A stretch of 64,000 nt of DNA, taken from CAZYSK01 sp964649415 (GTDB taxonomy: Bacteria > Chloroflexota > Anaerolineae > B4-G1). The notes under the pieces are model-generated. The model saw only the letters and a list, made by a program, of their open reading frames with translations. It ran no database searches and was not told the DNA's origin. The stretch lies in contig CAZYSK010000020.1 in NCBI GenBank assembly GCA_964649415.1, forward strand, positions 17,977-81,976. Reading direction: 5' to 3'. The position numbers and the translations under genes are program-made. Each line of letters starts with the position of its first letter. The stretch's first letter is position 1. Positions 25,034 through 34,110 of the stretch are shown here, one piece after another.

Positions 25034-26521
25034 ATGACTTCCCAAAACTGGCTCAATCGTATTCTCACTTCTCGTCACCGCTGGCTCTCTGCGCTGGCCG
25101 CGCTAGCGCTGTGCGCGCTATTGGCATTGGCAGTGGGCTATTTGCTGGCGGAGTTCGGTGTCCTGATCGCCGGCGCAGGACTGGCCGGCCTGTTTGTGGG
25201 CCTGTGGATGTTGCGCGATATCGAGGTGGCCTATTTGGCCGTCATCGGCGTCGTATGCTTGCTTCCTTTTGCCTCGTTTCCCTTCGACATCGGCTTCACA
25301 CCCACGCTGCTCGACGCCGCCTTGGGGGGGCTGTTCCTCGTCTGGGCGCTTCAGGTTGCCACCGGCGCGCAACGGGACTTCGTCGGCACGCCCCTGGGCC
25401 TGCCCGTCGCAGCCTTCATGCTGCTGGCGGTCGGATCCTTCGTCTTCGGGTTGGGCCACGCCCCGTTGACCTCCTACGTTCTGCGTCACTTCGGCGAGGT
25501 GATGCTCAGCGTGGCGCTGTTCTTCCTCGTGGTCAATACCGTGCGCGACGTGGAACGGCTGCGGCGGGTGGTGCGCATGCTGGCTTTGTGCGTGTTCGCG
25601 GCGGCCGGTCTGGGTATCGCGTTGTACGTACTCGCGGCGTATGTGTCTGACGACTTCGTCATCCGCGCCCTCTCCGCGCTGGGACGGTTGGGCTATCCCA
25701 CGGGGCCGGGTGTGCTGCGCTATATCCGTGAGGACCCAGAGCTGGCGATGCGGGCGACCTCTACCTCGGTGGACCCCAACGTGTTGGGGAGCCTGCTCAA
25801 TATGACGCTGGGGATCATGGTGCCCCAGTTGCTCGCGCAACGTCCACTGTTCCGCCGTCGCACGCTCGTGGCCATGGTGGGCGTGATGGCGCTTTGCCTG
25901 GGGTTGACGATCAGCCGGGGCTCGCTGGTGGGTGTGGGGGTCGCCCTGGCGGTTATCGCGACGCTGCGCTATCGCAAACTGTGGCTGCTGCTGATGCTCG
26001 CGTTGGCGCTGCTGCTGATCTTGCCGCAGGCTCAGGACTACGTGGCGCATTTCATCGAGGGCGTGCAGATCCAGGATCTGGCGACTCAGATGCGCATGGG
26101 CGAGTATAAGGACGCGTTCATCTTGATTGGCCGCTATCCAGTCTTGGGCGTGGGCTTCTCTGGATCGCCCGACATCGACACCTACATCGGCGTGGCCTGC
26201 GTCTATCTGCTGATCGCGGAACAGATGGGGCTGGTGGGACTGACTGGCTTCTTGGTGGTCATCGCAGTGCTCTTTGTTCGCTTCTGGCGCACCCGCGCCC
26301 TGGCGGCGAATGATCCCGATCTGGAGCCGCTTTGGTGGGGGCTGCACGCCGGACTGATCGGTGCGTTGGTGGGTGGCATCGTGGACCATTACTTCTTCAA
26401 CCTGGACTTTCATCACTCCGTTACTCTCTTCTGGCTGGTGGTTGGGCTGGCAATGGCTGCGACGGAGATCATCCGGCAACGGAGCGATACCAACCTGGGG
26501 ACGCTTTCTGAGCCTGGATAG
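25034..26521 (+). CDS. O-antigen ligase/polymerase-like membrane protein
   Basis: 495 aa from ATG 25034; an in-frame TTG at 25019 lies within repeat DNA. About 11-12 hydrophobic helices, with a long outside loop near residues 215-265 and a C-terminal block YPVLGVGFSGSPD, typical of the Wzy_C/O-antigen ligase family. Such proteins join or polymerise lipid-linked glycans. Its place after eight glycosyltransferase-like genes fits assembly of a surface glycan. Family is assigned from topology and the GVG motif; substrate unknown. Confidence 0.72.
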   Translation: MTSQNWLNRILTSRHRWLSALAALALCALLALAVGYLLAEFGVLIAGAGLAGLFVGLWMLRDIEVAYLAVIGVVCLLPFASFPFDIGFTPTLLDAALGGLFLVWALQVATGAQRDFVGTPLGLPVAAFMLLAVGSFVFGLGHAPLTSYVLRHFGEVMLSVALFFLVVNTVRDVERLRRVVRMLALCVFAAAGLGIALYVLAAYVSDDFVIRALSALGRLGYPTGPGVLRYIREDPELAMRATSTSVDPNVLGSLLNMTLGIMVPQLLAQRPLFRRRTLVAMVGVMALCLGLTISRGSLVGVGVALAVIATLRYRKLWLLLMLALALLLILPQAQDYVAHFIEGVQIQDLATQMRMGEYKDAFILIGRYPVLGVGFSGSPDIDTYIGVACVYLLIAEQMGLVGLTGFLVVIAVLFVRFWRTRALAANDPDLEPLWWGLHAGLIGALVGGIVDHYFFNLDFHHSVTLFWLVVGLAMAATEIIRQRSDTNLGTLSEPG

Positions 26522-26539
26522 GTATAGGCGCGGGGAAGC

Positions 26540-26640
26540 GGCTAGGGATGGAGCGGATGCAGACATCCGCGTCAGGCGGCAGGTGGGAGCGGATGCTGCC
26601 GACCGCAGACGGTCGGGATTCCGGGTGGTCCAGTGTGTGG
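26540..26640. repeat. Dispersed palindromes between genes
   Basis: Copies of ggagcggatgcagacatccg and gctgccgaccgcagacggtc, the same units seen inside coding regions at 20041-20172 and 12661-12679. Confidence 0.75.
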
Positions 26641-26661
26641 AGGCCCGGGTGGGTCGCCCAA

Positions 26662-26690
26662 TTGGCGCTGCAAGCAGGGTATGCTAGAAT
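26662..26690 (+). promoter_or_regulatory. Sigma70-type promoter
   Basis: TTGGCG at 26662-26667, 17-bp spacer, TAGAAT at 26685-26690 preceded by an extended TATGC. The start is expected about 35 bp before ATG 26731. Confidence 0.6.
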
Positions 26691-26730
26691 AGCCAGAGAT
26701 CGTGTCGGGGCGGGGTGACTATGTCGAGAT

Positions 26731-29700
26731 ATGGGGCGTTCAATGCGTTGCCCTCAGTGCGGGTTGCTCAATTCTGATACCGCGCGCTATTGCGCCAACT
26801 GCGGGGAGGAACTCGCCCGTCCCCCGCAGGATAAGGGCGCGGTTAACGCATCTCCACCGACTGTACGGCCTGCAGAACAGCCGCCGAGCGGACGCGGGGA
26901 CGCGGCAGGGGAGAAACCAGGTCCTTCGGAAGAAACCCGGCTTCTGCACGAGACGGACGCAGCGGGAGACCGGGTCCGGGATGAACTGGCCGCAGCGCGT
27001 GAGGCCCTGGATCGCTTGCGTCGCCACGTGCCCGCCGTCGTCGCCGAGGGGATCCTGCACGATCAGGAGCGGCTGCGCGGAGAGCGTCGCGAGGTGGCTG
27101 TGCTCTTCGCCGATGCAGTCAATTTCACCCATCTGTCGGCCTCGCTGGATGCGGAGTCGGTCTTCGAACTGATCAACGACCTGCTAGGCCGCCTGGTTGT
27201 CTGCGTTCACCGCTACGGCGGCCTGGTGGACAAGTTCACCGGGGATGGGTTGATGGCGGTCTTCGGTGCCCCCATCGCTCACGAGAACAACTCCGAGATG
27301 GCCGTTCGCGCCGCTTTGGACATGCGGCGTGCTGCCGCCGAGTTCGAATCCATCGCTCTTGCCCAGCTCGGCGCTCCCCTCCAAGTGCGTATCGGCATAC
27401 ACACCGGGCCAGTGGTGGCGGGCATCATCGGCACCCAGGAGCAGGCGGCCTACACCGTCATCGGGGAGACGGTCAACCTGGCGTCACGGTTTGAGTCGCT
27501 GGCCCAACCTGGCCACATCCTGGTCAGTTCTCGCGTGTATCAGCAGACGCGCGCGCTGTTCAACTTCCAGGCTATGGGCACCGCCCATGTCAAGGGACTG
27601 GATCAACCGGTGGCTGTGTACGAGGCCCTGGGAGATCGTTCCCAGCCTCTGCCCACGCGAGGGATAGCGGGTGTCGCCCGCATCTTCCTGGGACGCGACG
27701 CTGAATTGGAGCAGCTACGCGCGCTGTGTGACGCCTTTCTGGCGGACCGGCGGGGGCGGCTGGTGGTCGTTCAGGGCGAGGCCGGCATGGGCAAATCGCG
27801 CCTGGTCTCCGAGGGGCTGTCCACTCTGGGCGGACGCGCTGCCTCGTCGGGTCAGGCGGACATTGCCCCCGACCGTCTGCCCGACCGTCCGCGGTCGACG
27901 TCGGCTGCGTCCGAGGGACGGCGCGGACGCGGACGTCCGTTCGGCGGACCTGCGGACGGATCTATGTCATCCGCGCTTACTACGAACGGCGGTCATGCGT
28001 CCGTGGCGATCTGGCAAGGACGAGGGCTGCCCTATGCCCAGGGTGTGGCCTACGGGATCGTGCGTTCGCTGTTGCAGGATGCGGTGCGAGCGCGGCGCTC
28101 GCCGCCCGCCGCTCCGTCCGACGACTCGTTGGACGCCGCCGGGGCGATGAATGCTATGCCGACGTCGCCTTGTCCACCCTGGGTTTCTCCCGCTTTGCGC
28201 CCGACGATCCATCAGATGATGGGGCAGGCACTGACGCCCGAAGAACAGGCCACATTGCGCTCTTTGGGGCCTGAGCGCGTCAAGCAGTTGACGATCCTGG
28301 CAGTGCGCGAGTGGATCTTGGGCGAGGCGCGCCAGCGGCCGCTTGCACTGATCCTGGAAGATTTCCACTGGGCGGATGACCTGTCGCGGGAGGTGTTGCG
28401 GGCGCTGGGCGGTCTCATCCACGAGGCCCCTGTGCTGCTGATCGTTATCACGCGTCCCCAGCCGCAAGCGCCCGTGGATCTGGGCTTGTTGCCCCCCGAG
28501 GAGTCAGCGGAAGCGCCTGTATACCTCTCTCTGGAGTTGGAGCCTCTCTCGCCAGAGCAAAGCCACATGTTGCTGGCCCACCTGGTTGACCTGAGCGCCA
28601 TGCCCGACGCGCTCGTCAGCACGATCCTGGCCCATGCTGAGGGTAATCCGTTCTACATCGAGGAATTCGTGCGCATGCTGATCGAGAAGGAGATTCTGAC
28701 GCTGGGCGATGCCCGCTGGCGGGTCTCCTCGGCGGTGGCCCTGCAGACGCTGGAGATTCCCACGACCTTGCGTGGGCTGATGATGGCCCGCGTGGATCGT
28801 CTGCCAGAGGACCTGCAAAACGTTCTCCGCGGCGCCGCCGTCATTGGTCTGCAGTTCTCCGCTCGTTTGCTGGAGATGGTCGCACGGCGGCTTCACGGCC
28901 CGGTCAACGTGCCCCTCTTGCTCGAGCGGCTCATGGATCTGGGATTGCTGGAGCAGCGTCCGCGATCCGGTGATCAGGTCTATGCTTTCACTCATATCCT
29001 CACTCAGGAGACGGTGTATCGCAGCCTCTTGCGGAGCCAGCGCCCGGGGTTGCACCGCACGGTGGCTGAGTGCATTGAGGATCTCTATGCGGCTGATTTG
29101 ACGGAACAGGTAGAGGTGTTGGCGTTGCACTACGATCGCGCCCGGGTGCGCGACAAAGCCCTGCATTACTCGCTGCTCGCGGGCGACCGTGCCTATGAAC
29201 GTTTCGCCAACCGTGAGGCCGTCGAGCATTACAGCCGGGCTCTGCAGCTCTCGCAACACCTGGGTAACTCCCGTGTCGAGCGCTGGCGGGCGGCTATCGG
29301 TCTGGGTCAGGTTGAACAGCACATCGGCGAGTACGAAGATGCCGTGGCTTGCTATCGGGCCGCGCTGGACGAGGGGGGAGACGGCCGTCCAGAGGCACGC
29401 GCGCGGGTTATGCTTCGGTTGGGACAGGTGTGGGAGAAACGCGGCGAACTGCAGGAGGCCGAGGGTTGGTATCATCAAGGTCTGGCCCAGGTTGGGGTCG
29501 CCGGCGTGCCCCTGCCCAAGCTGCAGGCCCAGATTTACTCCGAGCTGGGGGTCATCTGCCGTCGCCGGGGCGATCTGGAGGCGGCACAGGAGTGGCAGGA
29601 AAAGGCTTTGGCGCTGGTCGGCGACACCGCGCACTACGATGTCTTGTCGTCTGTCCTTAACCGTCTGGGCGGCGTGCACTACAGCCGCGGCGACTGGGAT

Positions 29701-30549
29701 GAGGCAACAGAATGTGTCCAACGCGCCCTGGAACTGCGCCAGCGATTGGGAGACGTGGTTGGCTCAGCACGTTCGCTGAACAACCTGGGTGTCTTGAAGT
29801 ACACCAGCGGCGATTGGGATGGAGCCGCAACTGATCTTGAGCGTGCAGCCGAACTACACGAACGCATCGGCGAGGTCGAAGGACAGTCCTTATCCCACAG
29901 CAATCTGGGTCACCTACACACTGAGCGGGGCGAATGGGATCAGGCGGAGGAGCATCTCCGTCATAGCTTTGCCATCGCCCAACGCATCGCTCATCCCTAT
30001 GAGCTGGCCCAGGCCCACAAGAACCTCGGTCGGCTCTACTTGCTGCAAGCGCGTTGGGATGAATGTGCCCAACACCTGAAAACTGCCATTCCACTGTACG
30101 CAGAAGCGGGCGCTCGTGCCAATCTGAACCTGAGCGAAGTCTACTACTTCCTGGGCGTTCTGGACCTGGAGCAGGGCCAGACAGATAGCGCGCAACAATG
30201 GGCCGAACGTTGTCATAGTCTGCTGCTGGAGATGGCTGACGCTGATGAAGGTGAATCAAACGAATGGGGACGATATGAGCAACTGATGGGGCGCATCTCC
30301 CAAGCACGTGGGGACCTGGTGGTCGCTCGTCATCACCTGGAACGCAGCGCCGGTATCTTCCGTGCCAGTGGTTCTCTGATAGAAGCCGGTCGAACGGCCT
30401 ACTGGAGCGGCCTGGTGTCGGTGGCGCTGCAGGAGATTGGGAGGGCGCGCGAGGAGATGACGCTGGCCCGGCACGTGTTCGAACAGTTGGGGGCGGCTGT
30501 TGACCTGCGGCGCGTTGCAGAGCAATTGGACCGTCTGGAGGAGGCTTAG
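26731..30549 (+). CDS. Zinc ribbon - class III adenylate/guanylate cyclase - AAA ATPase - TPR protein
   Basis: 1272 aa. An N-terminal zinc ribbon (CPQCG...CANCG, residues 6-27) is followed by a class III cyclase domain (about 110-295) with both metal-binding aspartates, in FADAVNF and FTGDGLM, and the IGETVNLASR block. Then comes an ATPase module with P-loop GEAGMGKSR (about 348) and a long TPR-rich tail (about 790-1260). The layout is that of cyclase-coupled signalling proteins of the adenylate cyclase/MalT-like ATPase type. Between the P-loop and the rest of the ATPase sits an insertion of about 60 residues made of dispersed repeat DNA (27831-28010), which may impair it. A 34-bp palindrome variant lies at 26912-26945. 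ATG 26743 is an alternative start; the effector is unknown. Confidence 0.8.
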   Translation: MGRSMRCPQCGLLNSDTARYCANCGEELARPPQDKGAVNASPPTVRPAEQPPSGRGDAAGEKPGPSEETRLLHETDAAGDRVRDELAAAREALDRLRRHVPAVVAEGILHDQERLRGERREVAVLFADAVNFTHLSASLDAESVFELINDLLGRLVVCVHRYGGLVDKFTGDGLMAVFGAPIAHENNSEMAVRAALDMRRAAAEFESIALAQLGAPLQVRIGIHTGPVVAGIIGTQEQAAYTVIGETVNLASRFESLAQPGHILVSSRVYQQTRALFNFQAMGTAHVKGLDQPVAVYEALGDRSQPLPTRGIAGVARIFLGRDAELEQLRALCDAFLADRRGRLVVVQGEAGMGKSRLVSEGLSTLGGRAASSGQADIAPDRLPDRPRSTSAASEGRRGRGRPFGGPADGSMSSALTTNGGHASVAIWQGRGLPYAQGVAYGIVRSLLQDAVRARRSPPAAPSDDSLDAAGAMNAMPTSPCPPWVSPALRPTIHQMMGQALTPEEQATLRSLGPERVKQLTILAVREWILGEARQRPLALILEDFHWADDLSREVLRALGGLIHEAPVLLIVITRPQPQAPVDLGLLPPEESAEAPVYLSLELEPLSPEQSHMLLAHLVDLSAMPDALVSTILAHAEGNPFYIEEFVRMLIEKEILTLGDARWRVSSAVALQTLEIPTTLRGLMMARVDRLPEDLQNVLRGAAVIGLQFSARLLEMVARRLHGPVNVPLLLERLMDLGLLEQRPRSGDQVYAFTHILTQETVYRSLLRSQRPGLHRTVAECIEDLYAADLTEQVEVLALHYDRARVRDKALHYSLLAGDRAYERFANREAVEHYSRALQLSQHLGNSRVERWRAAIGLGQVEQHIGEYEDAVACYRAALDEGGDGRPEARARVMLRLGQVWEKRGELQEAEGWYHQGLAQVGVAGVPLPKLQAQIYSELGVICRRRGDLEAAQEWQEKALALVGDTAHYDVLSSVLNRLGGVHYSRGDWDEATECVQRALELRQRLGDVVGSARSLNNLGVLKYTSGDWDGAATDLERAAELHERIGEVEGQSLSHSNLGHLHTERGEWDQAEEHLRHSFAIAQRIAHPYELAQAHKNLGRLYLLQARWDECAQHLKTAIPLYAEAGARANLNLSEVYYFLGVLDLEQGQTDSAQQWAERCHSLLLEMADADEGESNEWGRYEQLMGRISQARGDLVVARHHLERSAGIFRASGSLIEAGRTAYWSGLVSVALQEIGRAREEMTLARHVFEQLGAAVDLRRVAEQLDRLEEA
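26912..26945. repeat. 34-bp palindrome, diverged copy
   Basis: agaaaccaggtccttcggaa then gaaacccggcttct: the same hairpin with a few changes, inside the linker between zinc ribbon and cyclase domain, read as EKPGPSEETRLL. Confidence 0.75.
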
Positions 30550-30587
30550 GGCGAGCTAGGGCGTTGCGCGCAATCATCCTGCGAAAG

Positions 30588-30716
30588 TGCCATTCCGATG
30601 GCGCGCGATCGTCCTACAAAGGCGCCATTCTGATGGCGCGCGATTGTCCTACAAAGGCGTCATTCCGATGGCGCGCGATCTTCCTATAGAATCGCCATTC
30701 TGATGGCGCGCGATCG
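30588..30716. repeat. Four tandem 35-bp ggcgcc palindrome units between genes
   Basis: Unit aaaggcgccattctgatggc + gcgcgatcgtcctac repeated four times with small changes. Intergenic counterpart of the arrays inside genes at 5848-5988 and 7135-7188. Confidence 0.85.
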
Positions 30717-30736
30717 GCGGTCGAGTTCAATACAGA

Positions 30737-30768
30737 GAAGCGGGGGGCCAGCACGGCCCCCCGCTCTT
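30737..30768. terminator. Bidirectional terminator hairpin between convergent genes
   Basis: Stem agcggggggcc / ggccccccgct with a 5-nt loop, between the cyclase gene (+) and the subtilase gene (-). The T-tract is weak on both sides. Confidence 0.6.
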
Positions 30769-30809
30769 CATCTGCCACTTCACATCATACTGAGTCGTGC
30801 GATTCTCGG

Positions 30810-32627
30810 CTAATCCCCGTCTACCCAGACGTTGATTCCCACGACTGTTGTCTCCGAGAGCACGCCCTCCAGGTTTCCAAATTGGACCGATTCTGGATCG
30901 CTGAAATACTCGAAATAGTCGGCCCATGTCATGCCGTCGGCCCACGTCATGCCATCCGCCCATGTCATGCCATCGGCCCACGTCATACCATCAGCCCACG
31001 TCATGCCGGTGGCCCAAGTGAAGCCGTCAGCCCACGTCATGCCATCGGCCCACGTCATACCGTCAGCCCAAGTCATGCCATCGGCCCACGTCATACCGTC
31101 AGCCCACGTCATACCATCGGCCCAAGTCATGCCATCGGCCCACGTCATACCGTCGGCCCAGGTCATGCCATCAGCCCAGGTCATGCCGTCCGTCCAGCCG
31201 AACACTTCAGCGGGGAGGCCGAGCGTACCTGTCTCAGGGTCATACACCGTCCAGCCCCGGTAGTGCTCCTCGCCCGCCAGGTCCAGCGCGATGTCCATTC
31301 CCTGGTTGGCCTCGTCCATGATGGCGGTGAAGACTGCGTCGGCCGCCCAGACACGGCCCGCCCCCTGCTGCCAGATGTTGTACTCACCCAGGTGCGGTCG
31401 TGCGGTCATCATCAAGCGAGCTTTTACCTGGTCGGGCGTCAGTTCCGGATGTTCGCTCAGCATCAGGGCCGAGACACCGGAAACCACCGCCGCCGATGCG
31501 GAGGTTCCCGCCATTTCGAAGTAGTTGCCGCGGATCCAGTTGTCAGGGTATTGCTGTGCCAGGTAGGAGTTCTTCCGCATCAACGAGATGACGTGGGCAC
31601 CGGGAGCGATGAGATCGGGTTTGACGAAGGCATCCCATGTGGACCCGCAGGCCGAGAACTCTGGAATGTAGTCGTCGCTGAAATCCTCGGGCGTGCGGTT
31701 GTCGCTGAAGGCCCCGACGGTGATGATGTAAGGGGTATTGCCCGGTACCCCGACACTGAAGGGATCCGGGCCGGAGTTGCCGGCGCTGGCGACCACCACG
31801 ATGCCTGCCTGCCAGGCCGCCATCGTTGCTAGGTTCAGTGGGTCGGCCCAGTAGGGGGCATATACGGGTGCGTGCATTGAGAGGTTGAGTACGCGGATGT
31901 CGTATGTGTCCTTGTTCTGCACCACCCAGTCAATTCCCTGGAGCACGTCGGCATAGGTACCCGTCCCTGTCTCGTCCAGAACGCGAACGGCCACCAGGTC
32001 GGCCGCCGGCGCGACACCTCGGTACTCGCCGTCGCGCCGTTCGTAGTGGCTGTTTCCTACGATGCCCGCAACGTGGGTGCCGTGGCCGTTGGGATCCTTG
32101 GGCGAGCGAAGCAGCCGTCGCCCCTTGTACAGCTTGCCGGACAGCACGTCATAGTAGGCGAGGAAGCGATTCTCCCTGCTGCTCTCGGGGGGCTGGCGTA
32201 GGGTAGGGAAGACCGGGTTGACGCCGGTGTCGAGCAATGCCACTGTGACGCCTGCCCCCAGATTGCCGCTGTCCCACACCTCCTTGGCGCCGATGGCCTT
32301 GGAGAACTCGACGTCAACCGGGGCGCGATCGCCCGCCTGCTTCACGGAGCGATCCAGTGTGACGCGGATCACGCCGGGTGTGCTGGCCAAGCGGTCCAGC
32401 GAACCCTGTGGTACCTCGGCCACGACCGCGTTGATGATGCTGATCTCGGCCGTGACGTGGCCGCCATTGGCTCGCACGGCCGACGCCGCGTCTTCGACGC
32501 TGGTGCCCTGTACAATGACGTTCACCGGCGCTGGCGCAGCACCTGCTGCACCTCCCACCGTTACCATCAACAATGTAGAGACGACTAGCAGCGTTATCGC
32601 ATTGCGGAGACTAGCTTGCATGTTCAT
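30810..32627 (-). CDS. Secreted subtilisin-like serine protease (S8) with C-terminal GMTWAD repeats
   Basis: 605 aa. A signal peptide (about residues 1-30) is followed by an I9-like propeptide (36-95) and a subtilase domain with the complete catalytic set: Asp133 (LLDTGVNP), His182 (NGHGTHVAG), oxyanion Asn284 (SAGNSG) and Ser376 (GTSAS). After the catalytic domain, about 15 copies of the hexapeptide GMTWAD run in tandem (nt 30925-31190) before a short tail ending VWVDGD. A strong ribosome-binding site (GGTAGGAGGATAGGGT) precedes ATG 32627. Related Chloroflexota subtilases carry similar Trp-rich repeats; their role is unknown, perhaps wall or glycan binding. Confidence 0.9.
   Translation of the reverse strand: MNMQASLRNAITLLVVSTLLMVTVGGAAGAAPAPVNVIVQGTSVEDAASAVRANGGHVTAEISIINAVVAEVPQGSLDRLASTPGVIRVTLDRSVKQAGDRAPVDVEFSKAIGAKEVWDSGNLGAGVTVALLDTGVNPVFPTLRQPPESSRENRFLAYYDVLSGKLYKGRRLLRSPKDPNGHGTHVAGIVGNSHYERRDGEYRGVAPAADLVAVRVLDETGTGTYADVLQGIDWVVQNKDTYDIRVLNLSMHAPVYAPYWADPLNLATMAAWQAGIVVVASAGNSGPDPFSVGVPGNTPYIITVGAFSDNRTPEDFSDDYIPEFSACGSTWDAFVKPDLIAPGAHVISLMRKNSYLAQQYPDNWIRGNYFEMAGTSASAAVVSGVSALMLSEHPELTPDQVKARLMMTARPHLGEYNIWQQGAGRVWAADAVFTAIMDEANQGMDIALDLAGEEHYRGWTVYDPETGTLGLPAEVFGWTDGMTWADGMTWADGMTWADGMTWADGMTWADGMTWADGMTWADGMTWADGMTWADGFTWATGMTWADGMTWADGMTWADGMTWADGMTWADYFEYFSDPESVQFGNLEGVLSETTVVGINVWVDGD
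30925..31190. repeat. 18-bp coding tandem repeat (GMTWAD array)
   Basis: About 15 units of 18 bp (gcccacgtcatgccatcg on the + strand). Most differences are synonymous, so the peptide is kept by selection while the DNA drifts. One unit reads GFTWAT. Confidence 0.9.
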
Positions 32628-32975
32628 ACCCTATCCTCCTACCCTCTCGGAATCCCCTACTTCGTTTCGGCCATCTCAAGCCTTGCAGTGCCGCGGATGG
32701 GTCCAATGCCCTCGCGCACGACGCATTCGGGCACTGTCATGTTAGCAGGCGAGTGTTTCGTGTGGTGTGTTGTGGCGTGTGTCAAACGGCGTGTCAAGCT
32801 GGGAGGGTTGACCGCGAGCGGGTGCGTGGGGCGGTATATCACAGAGCCCCGGAGGAGAAACCGGGGCCCTTGCGGCTGAAGCCGCTACTACGAACCTTTA
32901 GGTGCGCTATCCTCCGCATGCCCGGTATGACGACGGACACGGCGGGGTGGCTCAGCGGGTTTCCAAGAACGCAAC
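32628..32975. other. Intergenic region between subtilase and aldolase genes
   Basis: Holds the subtilase ribosome-binding site (32632-32646) and a GC hairpin gccccgg...ccggggc (32844-32868), followed by gcggctgaagccgctactac, which resembles the dispersed repeats. No further gene seen. Confidence 0.6.
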
Positions 32976-33788
32976 TTAAGCGACTTTTGCCGTGAGTTCG
33001 CTCAGTGTCTCACTCACTGAAGCTCCGTTGTGGACGATGCCCTTCAGTGCGCGGATGATGCCGGGTACGTCGCCGGATTGCCAGATGTTGCGGCCAAAGG
33101 TGATGCCCGCTGCCCCTGCCTGCACGACGTCGTGGGCCATTCGAATGGCGTCGGCGTCGCTTTCCAAGCGGGGGCCACCGGCAGCTACCACGAGCGCCGG
33201 AGCCGCCACGCCTACGACTTGGGCGAACGTGCCTGCTGAGCCGGTATAGAAGGTCTTGACGATATCAACTCCCAGTTCCATGACCAGGCGCGCGGCGTAC
33301 CCTACCTGTGCCGCCGAGTATACGGCATCCGGTGGAACGAGCGATCCGTTGGGATAGGCGTGGGCGATAACCGGCATGCCCACGCGCTCTGCCTCGCTGA
33401 CCAGAGCCGCCAGGTTTGCCAAGATGTGTGGCTGCTGCGGGCTACCGATTGTCACTGCCATGGCGATGGCATCGGCCCCCATCCGGACTGCGTCTTCCAC
33501 TGGGCTCACCCAGACGTCTTGCTCGGGATGCAAGGGGGACAGAGTCGAGCACTTCAGTATCAGCGAGATATGGCCGGCGTAAGGTTGGAAGCACCGTGCG
33601 GCAGTGCCTTTCATCAGCATGATGGCGTCGGGAGCGCCATCCGCCACCTGATCCACTACCCGGCGTATGTCTTCAAGCCCGTCCAGCACCCCATAGCTTG
33701 GAGCGTGGTCTATCGCCACAGTGAGTATGCGCCCCGAGGCGGCATTCTGCAGCCTTGTGAGGCGAACTGCCTTACCAAGTGTGCTCAT
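32976..33788 (-). CDS. Class I aldolase of the DeoC/LacD/FbaB-LsrF family
   Basis: 270 aa from ATG 33788, preceded by AGGAGA at 7 bp. A TIM-barrel aldolase with ILTVAIDHAP near the N-terminus, the probable Schiff-base lysine in VDIVKTFYTGS, and C-terminal phosphate-binding GITFGRNIWQ, as in LsrF, FbaB and ADH-synthase relatives. The reaction is a Schiff-base aldol cleavage or condensation on a sugar phosphate or similar keto compound; the exact substrate cannot be told. It stands alone with its own consensus promoter and diverges from the 34111 gene. The longer open frame up to 34016 runs through the promoter and is not coding. Confidence 0.8.
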   Translation of the reverse strand: MSTLGKAVRLTRLQNAASGRILTVAIDHAPSYGVLDGLEDIRRVVDQVADGAPDAIMLMKGTAARCFQPYAGHISLILKCSTLSPLHPEQDVWVSPVEDAVRMGADAIAMAVTIGSPQQPHILANLAALVSEAERVGMPVIAHAYPNGSLVPPDAVYSAAQVGYAARLVMELGVDIVKTFYTGSAGTFAQVVGVAAPALVVAAGGPRLESDADAIRMAHDVVQAGAAGITFGRNIWQSGDVPGIIRALKGIVHNGASVSETLSELTAKVA

Positions 33789-33831
33789 TGCAGATCTCCT
33801 TCCACCATTCGTCCTCCTGGATATGGTCACA

Positions 33832-33859
33832 ATTATACGTGTTTGCCCTCTCCGGGCAA
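33832..33859 (-). promoter_or_regulatory. Promoter of the aldolase gene
   Basis: On the - strand: TTGCCC (33854-33859), 16-bp spacer, TATAAT (33832-33837), about 44 bp before the start codon. Confidence 0.6.
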
Positions 33860-34004
33860 TTCTGCCATGCTCTGACCGGGCCTCAGGGCGTGTTCTCTGC
33901 ACGGGTCTGTACGTGCCTGTCTGGTGACGCGCGGTCTTGCAGTATTCGGCGGACATGGGTCGTGTGTCCTCGGCGGTGTCAACATGGGAACGTGCGCACT
34001 GGTC

Positions 34005-34032
34005 TTGACACCCCATCTCCGTATGCTATACT
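34005..34032 (+). promoter_or_regulatory. Consensus promoter of the first transcobalamin-like gene pair
   Basis: TTGACA 34005-34010, 16 bp, TATACT 34027-34032. A ctaccaa minisatellite (34034-34078) forms most of the leader, then AAGGAGGAGGG sits just before ATG 34111. Confidence 0.7.
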
Positions 34033-34110
34033 CCTACCAACCTACCAATCTACCAGTACACCAGCCTACCACCATAGCGAGCGCGTAGTGAATCAAGGAG
34101 GAGGGTTCTG

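Noticed and set aside
25118..26566. 482-aa open frame on the - strand
   Set aside because: Antisense to the O-antigen ligase-like gene; composition is Gln/His-rich and it has no start signal.
26721..26777. 18-codon ORF with a good ribosome-binding site overlapping the cyclase start
   Set aside because: No conserved content visible, and it ends inside the cyclase gene in another frame; could be chance.
30882..31832. 316-aa + strand frame rich in His and Pro
   Set aside because: Antisense translation of the GMTWAD repeat and subtilase domain.
33789..34016. N-terminal extension of the aldolase
   Set aside because: It runs through the TATAAT promoter of the gene and has no family match.
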